From Whitmania pigra (taxonomy: Eukaryota > Annelida > Clitellata > Hirudinida > Haemopidae): 64,000 nucleotides of DNA. Shown piece by piece: positions 52,201 through 62,363 of the stretch (position 1 is its first letter; each line of letters opens with the position of its first letter). Under the pieces are notes generated by a model that did not search any database, was not told the origin of the DNA, and saw only the letters and a program-made list of their open reading frames with translations. Location: positions 198,501-262,500 of the forward strand of contig JAJTWR010000473.1 of NCBI GenBank assembly GCA_021613335.1, in the 5' to 3' direction. The translations under genes were made by a program, and so were the position numbers.

Positions 52201-55200
52201 ATTTTAATTTTGCATGCAGAATAAAAAAGACTAATTAAGTGAATATTATTAATTAATTTATTCTTACATTTTTTTAAGTTCTGGTAAAATGTAAATGACA
52301 AAATGTAGATTTGAGTCTATCTTGACTTAGAAGTTTGTCTTATGGTAGTTGTAAGAATAGAAACCAGAGCTGTTTTTTTATCACAATAAAGCATAGTTGG
52401 ACATGGCCAATCTTCTTTCATCCAGTATAAAACACAAGACATTAATTATTTTATTAAATATTTTCACTCCTCTTTAAAATAATTATATATATTTATGAAA
52501 TTTATAATTTTACAGAGAGTAGCTGTTAGTCATTCACTATAAATACTACAACGTTTTAACAAAATGACTAGAATTTGATGTTGTCGTTCACAGTTGTTGG
52601 TGGTCTGTTGTCTGCTCATCTTCTGTCAAAGAAGGCCGGTCTTCAGCTAGAAGAGGGTTGGCCTTGTTCCGGTCCGCTTCTCCGATTGGCTGAAAAGGTG
52701 GCCAGGAAACTTTTGCCAGGTGGTTATAATATTTGACTATGTATTGATTTCTTGTTGTTATTATTATCATTAAAAATGAGTAAATTTCATCAGTGCTCAA
52801 GATGTTATTTAATTGCTAAGGCTTCATAGTAATATTTGATAAATCATTTTTAACAATCCCACCAAACCTGTCCTCCTCGATCAGCATTCGACACGCCCAC
52901 CGGCATGCCCTACGGCACCGTCAACCTCCTGTACGGCGTTCCGAAGGGTGAAACGCCCGTGACGTGCACAGCAGGCGTTGGCACGTTCATCGTCGAGTTC
53001 GGAGCACTTACGCAACTGACGGGAGCAACAGTTTTCATGGAAAAAGCACTCAGGGCACTACAGAGTCTCTGGTCTCACAAGTCCGGCCTCGGCCTGGTGG
53101 GCAACCATATAGATGTCGCCACTGGAAAGTGGACGGCCCTGGATTCTACCATCGGTGCCGGGGTGGATTCCTACTTCGAGTATCTGGTCAAAGGGGCGAT
53201 GCTCTTTGGATATCCCGACCTCATGAAGATGTTTGTCGGTAGGGCTCGTGTTGTCGTTTTTGTTGTTGTTGCCATGACAGCGCGATTGTTGCTATTGTCG
53301 ACATCGGCTAAAGCTGTTTTCCTTTCTTTTCGTAATTAAAAACACAAGACATCAAATCCCACTTAAGCAAGGATTATTTCGTGATTGGCTGGTGGTTGCC
53401 ATTGACATCCAGATTACAAGGCGGCCATTGAGAAACATCTGAAAAGGGATGACTGGTACCTCTGGGCTCACATGGAAAAGGGCAGCATTACAAATCCTCT
53501 CTTTCAGTCCCTCGAAGCTTTTTGGCCCGGACTTCTGGTAGGACCGATCGATGTGCTTATGAGGTGGGGGCTGATTGGTGGTGCGATGTTGATGATGATA
53601 ATGATAATGATGATGAGTTTGAATAAAGATGATGTCAACGTTGATAGTAAAGATTGTAAAGTAAATGCCCATCGTACATGCATTGTGGCTTGGAGAAATT
53701 TGAATGACTTGTTTTTCTGTGATTAATTGCTTTAATTGCTTTTTTAATTTAATTTAATTTAATTGCTTGTTAAATTAATATCAATCTTATGTTTAAATTA
53801 ATATTAATCTTATGTTTAAATTAATATAATGTTATGTTTAAATTAATATTAATGTTATGTTTAAATTAATATTAATGTTATGTTTAAATTAATATTAATC
53901 TTATGTTTAAATTAATATCAATCTTATGTTTAAATTAATATTAATCTTATGTTTAAATTAATATTAATCTTATGTTTAAATTAATATTAATCTTACTGTT
54001 TTCTTTAAGAGCCTCACTGGTGACCTGGACAGTGCCATGAAAAGCCTTCACAACTACCACCAGATATGGAGACAGTATGGCTTCATACCAGAGTTCTACA
54101 ACATTCCCAAGGCTGAGGCTCAACCCCAGAGGGAGGGCTACCCACTCAGACCAGGTGGGATGAATAGATGGAGGATTATAATACATGTTATTTGGCTTCT
54201 TAGCTTGGGGTTACTTTGCTGTAGGCATTTATCAGTTAACCAAAACATGAGCTAGGTAACAATTACAATGAGCAGCACAATGCCTAATATTAATATTATT
54301 AATTGCTAATATTATCTTGCATTTCCATTAAAATCGTCGCAAATCTTTTGTCTGCAGAGCTCGTGGAGAGTATAATGTATCTGTACCGTGCCACGAGGGA
54401 TCCATCCCTGTTAGACATGGCCATAGACGTGGTGGAGACCGTAGAGTACAGCTGTCGAACGCCCTGCGGATACGCCACGGTCGGTCGGGACGTCCCCGTT
54501 AATTCTGATGACGAACGGTTTATTAAAAAAAAAATCAACCTCATGAGAAGTCGTTTGATTGCGTGTGAATTTTCCAGGTGAAGAACGTCAAGGACCACTC
54601 TCTGGACAACAGGATGGAGTCTTTCTTCCTGTCCGAGACGCTCAAGTACCTGTATCTGATCTTCGACGAGGACAATTTCATCCACAACGACGGATCGACG
54701 CACACTTCGATCATGACCACCAGAGGGAAGTGCTTCATCGATGCAGGTAGGAATTCATTCGTTGTTTTTCATGAATGCATTCGATTAAAATCTTAAAATA
54801 TTATATCTGTCAAATTAGCCCGTGGGAAAGTAGCTATCATAAATGGCTGTGGATTTGTTTTTCAACTCGCTAGGCGATCACCTCGTGATGATTACAATTT
54901 CATTCGCCAGGAGGCTACGTCTTCAACACCGAAGCTCATCCCATAGATGCCTCTATCTTGTACTGTTGCAGTCACGAACGACAACAAGATTTGGACGAGA
55001 TGAGGGACATGATGTCATTCGTCGATCTGACACGCTTCGTTGACCTCGGCGAAGAGGATGACGACGACTACGCGTTTGTTAATCTGGACCTCGACTCTCT
55101 GAGGACGAAAGCTCAGCAAGCATCCCAAAGCAACGAGAATGTCAGGGTCGATGAAGATGACAAGGAAACGATAACCGAGTTCAACAGAGACAATTCAGAG

Positions 55201-55671
55201 ATGGCCGACATCGATTTGAATCGCAGTGCTCCGAAAGAATCATCGTCGTTGTCTTCTTCGTCACAAACTGAACAGGCATCCTCAAATGTTTGTTCAGTTA
55301 AGTCTCCATTTCTTGTGGAGTCTTCGCCCGTGTGCCTCAAGTCTCGAGGACGTGAGGATGACGACAACGACGATGACGTCGGCATATCGTCGATGATTTC
55401 AAAGTTGCTCGATAAATTCTCTTCCGACGGCACCTCAAATTCTACTCAAGGGGAAAGGGCCGGCTCCCTTTGCCCAGTTTCAGATGGGGAGTTACCCCGT
55501 CTCAGCTTTGAGCCGAGGGGCTCGAATGTGAAAGGTCAAAGGTCATACAAGGTCAGGCGTAGGGCTTATTCGATATCCATGCACGAGCTATTGACTTGCG
55601 TAGCTCGTCCTTTTCATGCACGATTCTCCATCATGGGTCAAATGTTTGAGGATAATGATGATGAGGAATGA
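46219..55671 (+). CDS. EDEM2: ER degradation-enhancing alpha-mannosidase-like protein 2
   Basis: Ten exons with GT-AG borders and consistent phases: 46219-46343, 46643-46753, 47064-47209, 52594-52719, 52885-53238, 53413-53537, 54010-54154, 54358-54479, 54578-54746 and 54911-55671, giving about 727 residues. Exon 1 encodes a hydrophobic leader ([19 protein letters not shown]) for ER entry. The GH47 domain, about residues 44-490, has [110 protein letters not shown] and NTEAHP, all diagnostic of EDEM2. The protein trims mannose on misfolded glycoproteins for ER-associated degradation. The end (SISMHELL...[10 protein letters not shown]) also aligns with vertebrate EDEM2, but it is preceded by an Asp/Ser-rich insertion that makes the protein about 150 residues longer than the human one (578). 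Intron 3 is 5.4 kb and holds minus-strand genes. Confidence 0.95.
47873..48553 (-). CDS. ZGPAT-like G-patch protein (lacks the zinc-finger half)
   Basis: Single-exon frame of 226 codons starting at the ATG at 48553, with an in-frame TAA 15 codons or less upstream, so it is closed. The G-patch lies at about residues 27-75 ([20 protein letters not shown] and [11 protein letters not shown]), followed by [19 protein letters not shown], which is the segment typical of ZGPAT/ZIP after its G-patch. The C-terminal third (about 150-225) is a charged coiled coil ([20 protein letters not shown]), also as in ZGPAT. The CCCH finger and Tudor-like half of full-length ZGPAT (about 530 residues in human) are absent. 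It lies inside EDEM2 intron 3 on the opposite strand and has no introns, which suggests a 5'-truncated retrocopy or a split-off gene that kept an open frame. A nuclear RNA-processing or transcription role is inferred from the family. Confidence 0.8.
   Translation of the reverse strand: MDLSNANTKMESNKKIQIHKNIALWERHTKGIGSKLMNKMGYVVGEGLGRNSDGRPVPLQVEILPTGMSLDKVMETRSKKPNAFLAPPKPKDVKLPAQKSKQPKSGMTETLTIVTNQSACSNAKLPLIPKKDVRLLTARDLAKMSEKDIRTILLKTGEELNNVDFELYKLRDTLERSIEKGDQAVVQKMNLKINAVQKYQEALRMSERFLKNQSSSNSALKKLLKF
48554..49400. other. spacer between G-patch gene and chimera
   Basis: AT-rich. 48554-48740 is repeated at 50480-50660 and 49270-49400 at 50690-50966, so the spacer is itself duplicated. 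The additional sequence at about 48770-49250 is not in the other copy. Confidence 0.6.
49401..50473 (-). pseudogene. chimeric G-patch/hnRNP A/B pseudogene
   Basis: Reading on the minus strand, about 50473-50150 copies the 5' half of the G-patch gene ([48 protein letters not shown]). At about 50148 it switches, in frame, to the second RRM and Gly/Tyr-rich tail of the hnRNP gene ([15 protein letters not shown], then [10 protein letters not shown]). It is disabled: the ATG equivalent at 50471-50473 reads CTG, a TGA replaces a codon in the G-patch GEGL(G)RN region, and a poly-A/T slip near 50030 shifts the frame between the two RRM halves. From about 49982 the hnRNP tail is open again to 49401. 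The structure is what one tandem duplication with ends inside both neighbours would give. Confidence 0.85.
50474..50966. other. spacer, duplicated flank sequence
   Basis: Matches 48554-48740 and then 49270-49400, with a TTACC/TTATC repeat at about 50895-50925. No gene. Confidence 0.6.
50967..52034 (-). CDS. hnRNP A/B (A1/A2B1)-like RNA-binding protein
   Basis: Uninterrupted frame of 355 codons. RRM1 spans about residues 14-92, with RNP2 KLFIGGL and an RNP1-like KCYAFLTF, then the [17 protein letters not shown] linker typical of hnRNP A/B. RRM2 spans about 106-182, with KIFIGGL and RGFGFLTY. The C-terminal half is Gly/Asn/Gln/Tyr/Ala-rich ([20 protein letters not shown]), a prion-like domain. 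Family members bind nuclear and cytoplasmic mRNA and act in splicing, export and localisation. RRM1 has the less canonical RNP1 Lys-Cys-Tyr-Ala in place of Arg-Gly-Phe-Gly. The gene is intronless and lies within EDEM2 intron 3 on the opposite strand, so it may be a functional retrogene; whether a multi-exon parent exists elsewhere cannot be seen here. Confidence 0.92.
   Translation of the reverse strand: MSNNNNNNDDKNQLKKLFIGGLHIDTTNDSLKAFYSNWGQVADCRVVMDANTGRSKCYAFLTFSEVEALDKCMLERPHIVDGKQVDPKRAMPRNEVQNAEANQRVKKIFIGGLRDLVESEIMEYFSKFGKVVAFDIVVDKATGNTRGFGFLTYDDTDSVDKTVLLKYHNIREVRVEVKKAVEKDGRRGGMNGPMMQGRVGMGRQGMNPNNAPMPPLGAYGGQYALTPDMQAEYAQWSMMWNQWYGGGQAGAGYTLGSDYGNAQGGGAMKGNKHAQRAPGPYDNSNVSGYGNAPYPTAPYTNAATNAYGAQGAPTPFANAAQQAPQAYGSNPAAYGVNVAAPYGTNTSASGSYAQT
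52035..52593. other. remaining EDEM2 intron 3 and hnRNP upstream region
   Basis: AT-rich, with TTGTTGTTG triplets right at the hnRNP start. No exon seen until the EDEM2 acceptor at 52592-52593. Confidence 0.5.
53767..53995. repeat. 23-bp minisatellite in EDEM2 intron 6
   Basis: About ten copies of GTTTAAATTAATATTAATCT TAT, with small variants, run up to 12 bases before the exon 7 acceptor (AG at 54008-54009). Confidence 0.92.
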
Positions 55672-56107
55672 CTGTCATATGATGATGATGAGGAGGATGA
55701 TGTTATTACTGTATATTAAATGTTACAACCTGCAATGAGATAATGATGCTATTTTTTGTAAATAATTTCCACTGGGGTTGATTCATCTGTAAGCAATTTC
55801 AAATCGGGGTCTAGTCGAAATAAAATCTATTCTTCGATCTCAAGAAGGTAAATTATTTTGTAATTGAATAAACTTTGAAATTCGATATTTTCGACAATAT
55901 ATTTGTGACGGAGATTCCAGAATTGTGAGCAGTATTCAAGTAGCGGAAGAGCATATATGCAGATTGTTTTATTTTTAGAAATAAATGATATGTTCTAAAA
56001 TTAGGAAGCTGCCTGATCAAAATTTCCTCAAACATTTTGAACAATATAGAAAGAAATCGCCATTCAGAAAAGATATCGGAAGGAGACGTTTATTCGGAAA
56101 AACTTAT
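55672..56107. other. convergent 3' region between EDEM2 and CDC25
   Basis: Holds a plus-strand AATAAA at about 55819-55824 (EDEM2) and a minus-strand AATAAA at about 56086-56091 (CDC25). A short GAT tract follows the EDEM2 stop. No gene. Confidence 0.6.
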
Positions 56108-57334
56108 TTACATATTTGGACTGCAAAAATTCTGGAGGCACATCATCTTATTCTTTGCTCTCTCTTCCTGGATGCCTCTCCTCTTGGAACTCATCAATCG
56201 AAGCTGTTCTTGGTAGTCTGGATGCAGCATTTGCACGTAGCCTTGGGGTTGGCAAAGGGTCGGATGCTGTCGGAAGAATGCAGAGTACCCACCCTCGAGA
56301 AGGTAAATCTCCGGATAAGAGAGCGTCGGATACTGGTTTGCATCCCTATCGTGATTTCTCATGAACCTCATCAATTTGGGTCCTCTTTCGGATGAAAATT
56401 CGCAGTGGAAGATCACTACCAAGTGGTCGACGCCATCTTGAGGATTAGGAGATGAGAAGAATTTCTCTTGCAAGGAGTCTTGGTCGAAGATGTTTATGGC
56501 GCTCGAAATATGTCCTCCCTCGTATTCGTAGGGATATCGGCAATCTACAACCAAGAACCTTTCCAGGGTTTTATCAAATTTCCCTTCCAACAAATTGGCC
56601 ATTGTATCTGCAGAAATGGCTTTGAGGTCTTGATGTTTGCTCGAGTGGAGTGGTAGTCTGAATGGGGCACTCATATCCCCGATGAGGTTGCTCATGCCTT
56701 CCTTCCACGACAAGCCAGTTGAACTTGTTTCTCCTTCCACCATTTCTTCAGTCATTCCACTCTTATCTGCATCCTTTTCCGTGCCGAAATCGATATTGGA
56801 ACCTGCGTTGAATCTCACAGATTCTGGATCTTTCTCGATATTATCAAAAGCTTCTAATAAGTTCCTTAGGTCTTTGTCGTTCGAGGTGGGGCCTCTGTAT
56901 GGGGTACTGGTCGACCTTATCGAGTGTTTCTCCATAAGTCGGAGTCTACATGAGGCAGCGTATTTTGGCTCCGGCGTAAAGGCCTCGGGAGTGAGGGACT
57001 CGAAAGATGTGAATTTGAGATCTGTTGGACGTTTGATATCGAAGGAGCAATCTATGCTGTCGTCGGCGTCTTCGAATGTCATCGATGCGTCGATGGTCGG
57101 ACGGGCGCTTTTTAATATCGGCGTCATCGGTTCTATTGAGAAATTGAGACGTCTTGCTATATTTGCCGCTTCTATTGCTTCAGCTCTAGCTTTAGTACGA
57201 ATTCTGTGCGATTTAAATTGTTCTGGGTTTTCTTGAAGTTCATTATCTGACATCCAGTCGTCCTTGGAGGAGTCCAATTGTTCGCCATTTAAGGCGAAAG
57301 ACACATTCGTTTCCATTGCTTCGTCTCTATTCAT
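56108..57334 (-). CDS. cdc25: CDC25-type dual-specificity phosphatase
   Basis: Single exon of 408 codons from the ATG at 57334 to the stop at 56108. The C-terminal rhodanese/CDC25 domain covers about residues 240-385. It contains LVVDCRYPYEYEGGHI and the catalytic loop HCEFSSERGP (nucleophile Cys311, Arg317; C-x5-R), followed by RDANQYPTLSYPEIYLLEGGY and the YVQMLHPDY segment found in all animal CDC25s. The enzyme removes inhibitory phosphates from the Thr-Tyr pair of CDKs and so drives G2/M. The N-terminal regulatory part (about 1-230) is short, Ser/Thr-rich and has SP/TP sites (MTPIL, SLTPEAFTPEP, STSTP) suited to CDK, Polo or checkpoint control. It is shorter than vertebrate CDC25 proteins (roughly 470-570). 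The gene is intronless, convergent with EDEM2, and its own minus-strand polyadenylation signal sits 17-22 bases after the stop. Confidence 0.95.
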   Translation of the reverse strand: MNRDEAMETNVSFALNGEQLDSSKDDWMSDNELQENPEQFKSHRIRTKARAEAIEAANIARRLNFSIEPMTPILKSARPTIDASMTFEDADDSIDCSFDIKRPTDLKFTSFESLTPEAFTPEPKYAASCRLRLMEKHSIRSTSTPYRGPTSNDKDLRNLLEAFDNIEKDPESVRFNAGSNIDFGTEKDADKSGMTEEMVEGETSSTGLSWKEGMSNLIGDMSAPFRLPLHSSKHQDLKAISADTMANLLEGKFDKTLERFLVVDCRYPYEYEGGHISSAINIFDQDSLQEKFFSSPNPQDGVDHLVVIFHCEFSSERGPKLMRFMRNHDRDANQYPTLSYPEIYLLEGGYSAFFRQHPTLCQPQGYVQMLHPDYQEQLRLMSSKRRGIQEERAKNKMMCLQNFCSPNM

Positions 57335-57647
57335 TCCGGCCTAACTATCCAAAAATAATTTTCTTGATGACTTGACTATCTATGATCCAGATAATTTGTG
57401 GGATAGTTAACAGGGAAACGATCATAAATAGAGTTTATGTTTTAAAATTTATAGAATTTGCAAATTTTAAACAAGAACATGCAATGCATTAATGTTTGAG
57501 CAAACTTCATTCAAAAAGCGTATTGAATTTGGCTGGTAAAATAATTTAATTACCGATAGAGCACAGATTCAACTCCTTAAATTATTATTCAGAAGCTTAA
57601 AAGCCTTTAGACTTCAAATGGTTTAAAAAAAAAAAAAAGCTGCTCAA

Positions 57648-57923
57648 ATGAAACAAAACCCACGAGACTTCATCGCATCAGAGCAAAGCTACCAATTGCG
57701 ATTACAATGCTGTGAGAACCTCCCTAAAGTAAGTATTACTATCAGGTATGTCTAAATATATGTTAAGTTTCAACTATTTATTAATTTTATTTATTTGATT
57801 AAAGTCCGTTGCATAACTACGATGAGTTTGACTTAAGTTTCAACTAATAACTGCTCTTGTCAATATAGGAAATTGAGCAAAATTCAGAAATGTCGCAATC
57901 TTTAGTGCTATTTATTTCAAAAG
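57648..57923 (+). CDS. possible two-exon 5' end of an unknown gene
   Basis: Exon 57648-57728 starts with ATG and reads 27 codons (NPRDFIASEQSYQLRLQCCE) to a consensus donor AAA|GTAAGT. A second stretch, 57869-57923, follows an AATATAG acceptor in matching phase 0 (EIEQNSEMSQSLVLFISK) and ends at AAAG|GTTAGT. It would be transcribed divergently from CDC25 with about 310 bp between the start codons. No further exon was found and the protein is not recognised. Confidence 0.35.
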
Positions 57924-60339
57924 GTTAGTCAAAATATTTGTAAATTAGCAGTTATAAGATTGGTTTCAAATATATCAAAATTAAAAAAAAACTATTTTGA
58001 GTATTAATAAAATAAATTGACTTAAAAAACATTGCTGTTTTCTTGGCGCGAAATCGAGCTGCTGCCAACATATGAAACAATTGTTCTTCCTTCCTGTCAT
58101 CATCACTCGTTCATTGGAGAATTTAAAGCACCATTCGGCGATCACTCATGCCTAGCAGTTGGACGACATCACTAGTGGTAGTAGTGATGATGATGAGGAT
58201 GAGGATGATCAAAAGGATAATTGTTCAAAAGTCCAAATATTTTCATCCAACCTAAATTTGTATTGGTGACTCAAAGACAACGGATCACACATCATGATGG
58301 AGCACAATCAGTGGTGATTAAAATGCAGATGCCGTCAGCAAATCTTCGCCAGTTAACGAGCATTGTTTTTCGTGCACACTTTTTGTGAGATGATAGACCA
58401 TAGGGTATGTCATTTAATGGGAGTTTGGAATATATGTTTACGTATATGTATTTTTGATGGCAAATTTTCAATAAATAAATAAATTTGCAAACAAATTGTA
58501 TTCTGTATTGTATTTGGTAGAAATTCAAACATTCAGAATGGCAGCATTTTGTTTTTTGTCTCACTATTTTCTGTTGTCATTATTGCCATGATTCAAAATT
58601 TATAAAAAAAAAATTCAATTTTCATTCTAGAGGAAAACTGATAAAGCATTCGACAGGCGTCTTTAAATTTATTTTCCATTCGCTAGGCAAAAAAACTAAT
58701 AAATCATTCGGTAGGTGAAAAAATTACTTTCCATTCGCTAGGTGGAACAAATAGGACAAGATGATTTATATCTTATCTGGCAATATCGATTGATTGATGT
58801 TCGTCGCGGTTGTTTTCCGATGGCCATGATAATGATTACTTGTGGATTTGAAAGCATTTAAGATTACAATGCGTCGGAATAATAACTGTTACGATGGATT
58901 GATGTTTTGGATTTTACTTTATTACAATGCATTGATGCTACAGTGTCAATGATTAGTGGTAAAGTCATTGCTGGTAGAACGTGTATGATCATCATCGCTG
59001 TTTCTCTAGATTATCTTCATCATCATCATCATCCTTGACGTCATCACCATCATCATCATGGGAGTATTACTGCCATGGGATCGTCATCAACAATAAAACT
59101 TTTGATATTAAAATAACTCAAATTCTAAAGATATTTCTTACTAATTTACTCTAGAAAGTCATGCAATTTTGATATTCGCCTTATGTTGCTACTTTCCAAA
59201 ATGTTTTGCAAACCACTTAACTCGTTTTTGTTAAAGTTATATGAATTTATGTGTAATCTAATTTCCAGAAAATTCTTTAAACTATTCTTTTAATGGTTAA
59301 ATATCCCAATAGAATAAAGCAATATTTATTACAACGATTAAATCAATGATTATCAATGGGTCAGACCTTCGAACAACCTCACGTGTACTATCGGGACGAG
59401 GAGTGAAGCCCCTCGCCCTTCGTCCATCCCCCAACCTGTCATTGGTCGAACAGATGTGTCGTTGAGTGCACACACAAGTGTACATTCTGTGTGTTCTCCT
59501 AATTGAAGAAAAGGCAGGCAGCGTTGATAGAGTTATCCCTAATCATACGTCATTGTTCGCTGCAGCAGTAGGACTCGAAGAAAAATAACAAGATTGTAAC
59601 AGGAATTATTTTATTAATTTTTGACGTAATATTCTAAATGATAATAAATATCATTAATTAATATTGATATTATTAAATTTTTCTATGATATCATGGTATT
59701 ACGTATTAATAATATCATTACATGTGTCGCTAGCCGAATGGTGATTCGATAATAGTTCAAATCCTAGCTAGAATTTCTATAACTAATATTATTATTATAT
59801 GAATTAGTAAGTCTCGTCATGACAACAAGCAACAATACAAAGACTTAAACCACTTGAAAATGGTTAATCACACTCTAAACTTTGGTTATGTCATGAAGAT
59901 TGTATCATCTTTAATTTGTATTATTCTGCTGCTTGCTTGTGATGTTGTTATGTTTGTATGTCCGTGTTGTATTGTTTTGTTGATGAACCTAATTGTTGCC
60001 CGGGGATTTGTCTCCTCCCATTCGTGGTTGTCTTGGCAACACTGACTTTTATCATTTTCGACAATTGTACAATTCTAAATTGGTTTCAAAAGAATTTTTC
60101 GAGTTATTAATTATTATTAATTATTGACTTATTAATGAATTAATTAACATATAAGTGTTAAACACATAAAATAATTAGTTATTAATTCATTAAAGTAATA
60201 ACAATTGGAGTATTATTTGTTAGTTTTGCATTTTTTAAGATTTAAAAGATTTTATGGATTTAGTAGGTTTCAAACGTTGAGAATACTTTTTTTAACGAAA
60301 TGGGTGGGTGTCGGTAAGATGGGTGGGTAGATGATTACC
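57924..60339. other. intergenic DNA
   Basis: Short GAT/ATC tracts at about 58180-58210 and 59020-59060. A CATTCG(C/G)TAGG(C/T) motif recurs at 58678, 58708 and 58733. A GC-rich patch at 59370-59480 contains CACGTG and CCAAT (ATTGG on the plus strand) but no clear gene. A tRNA-like GCTAGCCGAATGGTG...AGTTCAAATCCTAGC at 59727-59770 is too short between boxes for a tRNA. Confidence 0.4.
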
Positions 60340-60500
60340 CGAAAGGTGGGCGTACCCCAAGGCTGCGTAACGATTTTACATCGATCCTTCAACACTCCTT
60401 TGATAATATGATTTCTCGTGACATCTGTTACGCTTGGTATGACAATCTTCTGTGACGTGTGTGACTTCTGTGAGTGCGTTTTATTGACTTTGGGGAACAT
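60340..60500 (+). mobile_element. possible LINE reverse-transcriptase remnant
   Basis: The plus strand reads KVGVPQGCVTIL at about 60343-60380, which resembles the G-V-P-Q-G-(S/C) motif of non-LTR reverse transcriptases. The reading continues FNTPL and then stops. Only this motif supports the call. Confidence 0.3.
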
Positions 60501-60650
60501 TGGAGTTAGGTTCGTGAGTTCACCTACTCATTCGTTGATGCATTAATTCATTTCTTAAATTCATTCATTCGAGTCTATTCATTCTACTAATTAATCGCTC
60601 TATCCATTCATCCGCTCAGATTTACCCACCCAGCAATTCGCATCCACAAT

Positions 60651-60900
60651 TCATCAATTCATACCAGCCTTCCCATTCCCCACTCACCTACCCATTCGTC
60701 ATTCACCTACCCATTCATCATTCACCTACACATTCATCATTCACCTACCCATTCGTCATTCACCTACCCATTCATCAATTCATACCAGCCTTCCCATTCC
60801 CCACTCACCTACCCATTCGTCATTCACCTACCCATTCATCATTCACCTACCCATTCGTCATTCATCTACCCATTCATCATTCACCTACCCACCCACCCAC
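60651..60900. repeat. 19-bp minisatellite with higher-order structure
   Basis: Tandem copies of ATTCACCTACCCATTC(G/A)TC. A larger block beginning ATTCATACCAGCCTTCCCAT is itself repeated about 121 bases on (60657 and 60778), so two levels of duplication are visible. Confidence 0.9.
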
Positions 60901-61139
60901 TCATTCAGCCAAGAAGTACTACCACCGCATCAGTCAGGACTATTCTTTTAATGTTTCAGTGCAAATGGCTCCATGCTCTGAATGTCAAATAAGAAATTCC
61001 CGTGCCGGCCGATAGATGGACAGATAGGGAAGGAAAGATAAAAATAGAAATGAATGCATGGATCGATTGAATGAAATGGACAAAAAAAAATAATAGAATG
61101 GAATTATTTCAAATAATTTTCTTTTAAACACGCTCGTAT

Positions 61140-61215
61140 GACGTCGATGATGATGATGATGATAATGATGACGACTACGATGACGACTACGATGACGACG
61201 ATGATGATGTAATAA
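61140..61215. repeat. GAT/GAC tract
   Basis: Impure GATGATGAT and GACGACTACGAT words. Confidence 0.8.
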
Positions 61216-61289
61216 TTACACTACATCATCAGTTATGAATATAATTATAATTTAGTTACGGTTTCATTATTATGCCAACCCGGCCTTAC

Positions 61290-61371
61290 CAGGGCTCTTG
61301 TGAATTGACCTTCACCTCGCTAACCACCTGGATGGATTTCTTGAGGTGAGCAATCTGATTAAGGAAGATAC
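61290..61371 (-). other. candidate internal coding exon, unknown gene
   Basis: An 82-bp unique, GC-balanced stretch lies between repeats. On the minus strand it follows an acceptor TTTTTGTTTCCAATCCAG and ends at a donor CCCTG|GTAAGG. In one frame it reads IFLNQIAHLKKSIQVVSEVK and VNSQEP with two bases left over at each end. The codon use and splice signals are persuasive, but no partner exon was found and the peptide is not recognised. Confidence 0.4.
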
Positions 61372-61559
61372 CTGGATTGGAAACAAAAACCTGGAACATG
61401 GAGCCTGGGAAATGGAGGCGGCGATGACGGCGATGGTGATGATGATTATGAGGCAGAAGATGCCGATGGCGATGATGTTGGTGATGATGATGTTTATGAA
61501 GCAGAAGATGATGATGATGATGGTGATGCAATCAGAATGTTATTAAATTAATCGACTGT

Positions 61560-62060
61560 GGATTCGATTAGTGGAAAAAGATTCCTCTCATCCATCCATT
61601 TTCCATCGCCATGATCATTATCACTACCACTACCATCATCATCGACATCGACATCATCATCATCATCATCGGCATTGTTTTGCCATCGTCATAGTCATTT
61701 TTTCCAGACATCACGTCCCATCTACGAACTCCACTTCGCACCTTATCTTCGTCCATCGCTTCCGCCGGTGAAGTCGATGGAAAAAATTTCAATTCATTCA
61801 TCCGTCGAACCTTCATTCGTTCATCCATCCATTTATCTATTTATCTCATCCAACCACAGATACTTTCATCCATCCATCAATTCCTTCATCCATTTATCCC
61901 TTCATCTGTTCATCCATCCATTTATTTATCCATTCATTCAACCACAGATATTTTCATCCATCCATCAATCCATTCCTTCATCCATTTATTCCTTCGTCTT
62001 TTTGTCCATTTATCCATCCATCCATTCACTGTACCATTCATCATTCATTACATTAACTCA
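61560..62060. repeat. impure CATC/CATT repeats
   Basis: GAT/ATC trinucleotides at 61605-61675 are followed by degenerate TTCATCCATCCATT words. The tract has a duplicated block (CAACCACAGATA(C/T)TTTCATC at about 61850 and 61939). Confidence 0.8.
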
Positions 62061-62149
62061 TTACTTCCTCATGCGATCATTCAAACCCATAACAAATCCG
62101 ACACAAGAGCAGAGCGCCGACAACGAATCTAAAGTTTGTGTGTTGTTGT

Positions 62150-62322
62150 GGTTGTTGTTATTGAGGTTGTTGTTATTATTGTTATTATTGTCGTCGTCGT
62201 CGTCGTTGTTGTTGTTTTTGCTGATGCCGCGGCTTTCATCTTTACACGTTTGTAGTTGCCGCTGTCGTTGTCCGTGTTGCGATATGTGTGTGTGTGTGTA
62301 TGTATGTGTGTGTGTGTGTGTG

Positions 62323-62363
<41 letters not shown>

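Noticed and set aside
59727..59770. tRNA gene
   Set aside because: Only about 25 bases separate the box-A-like and box-B-like words, too short for a tRNA body.
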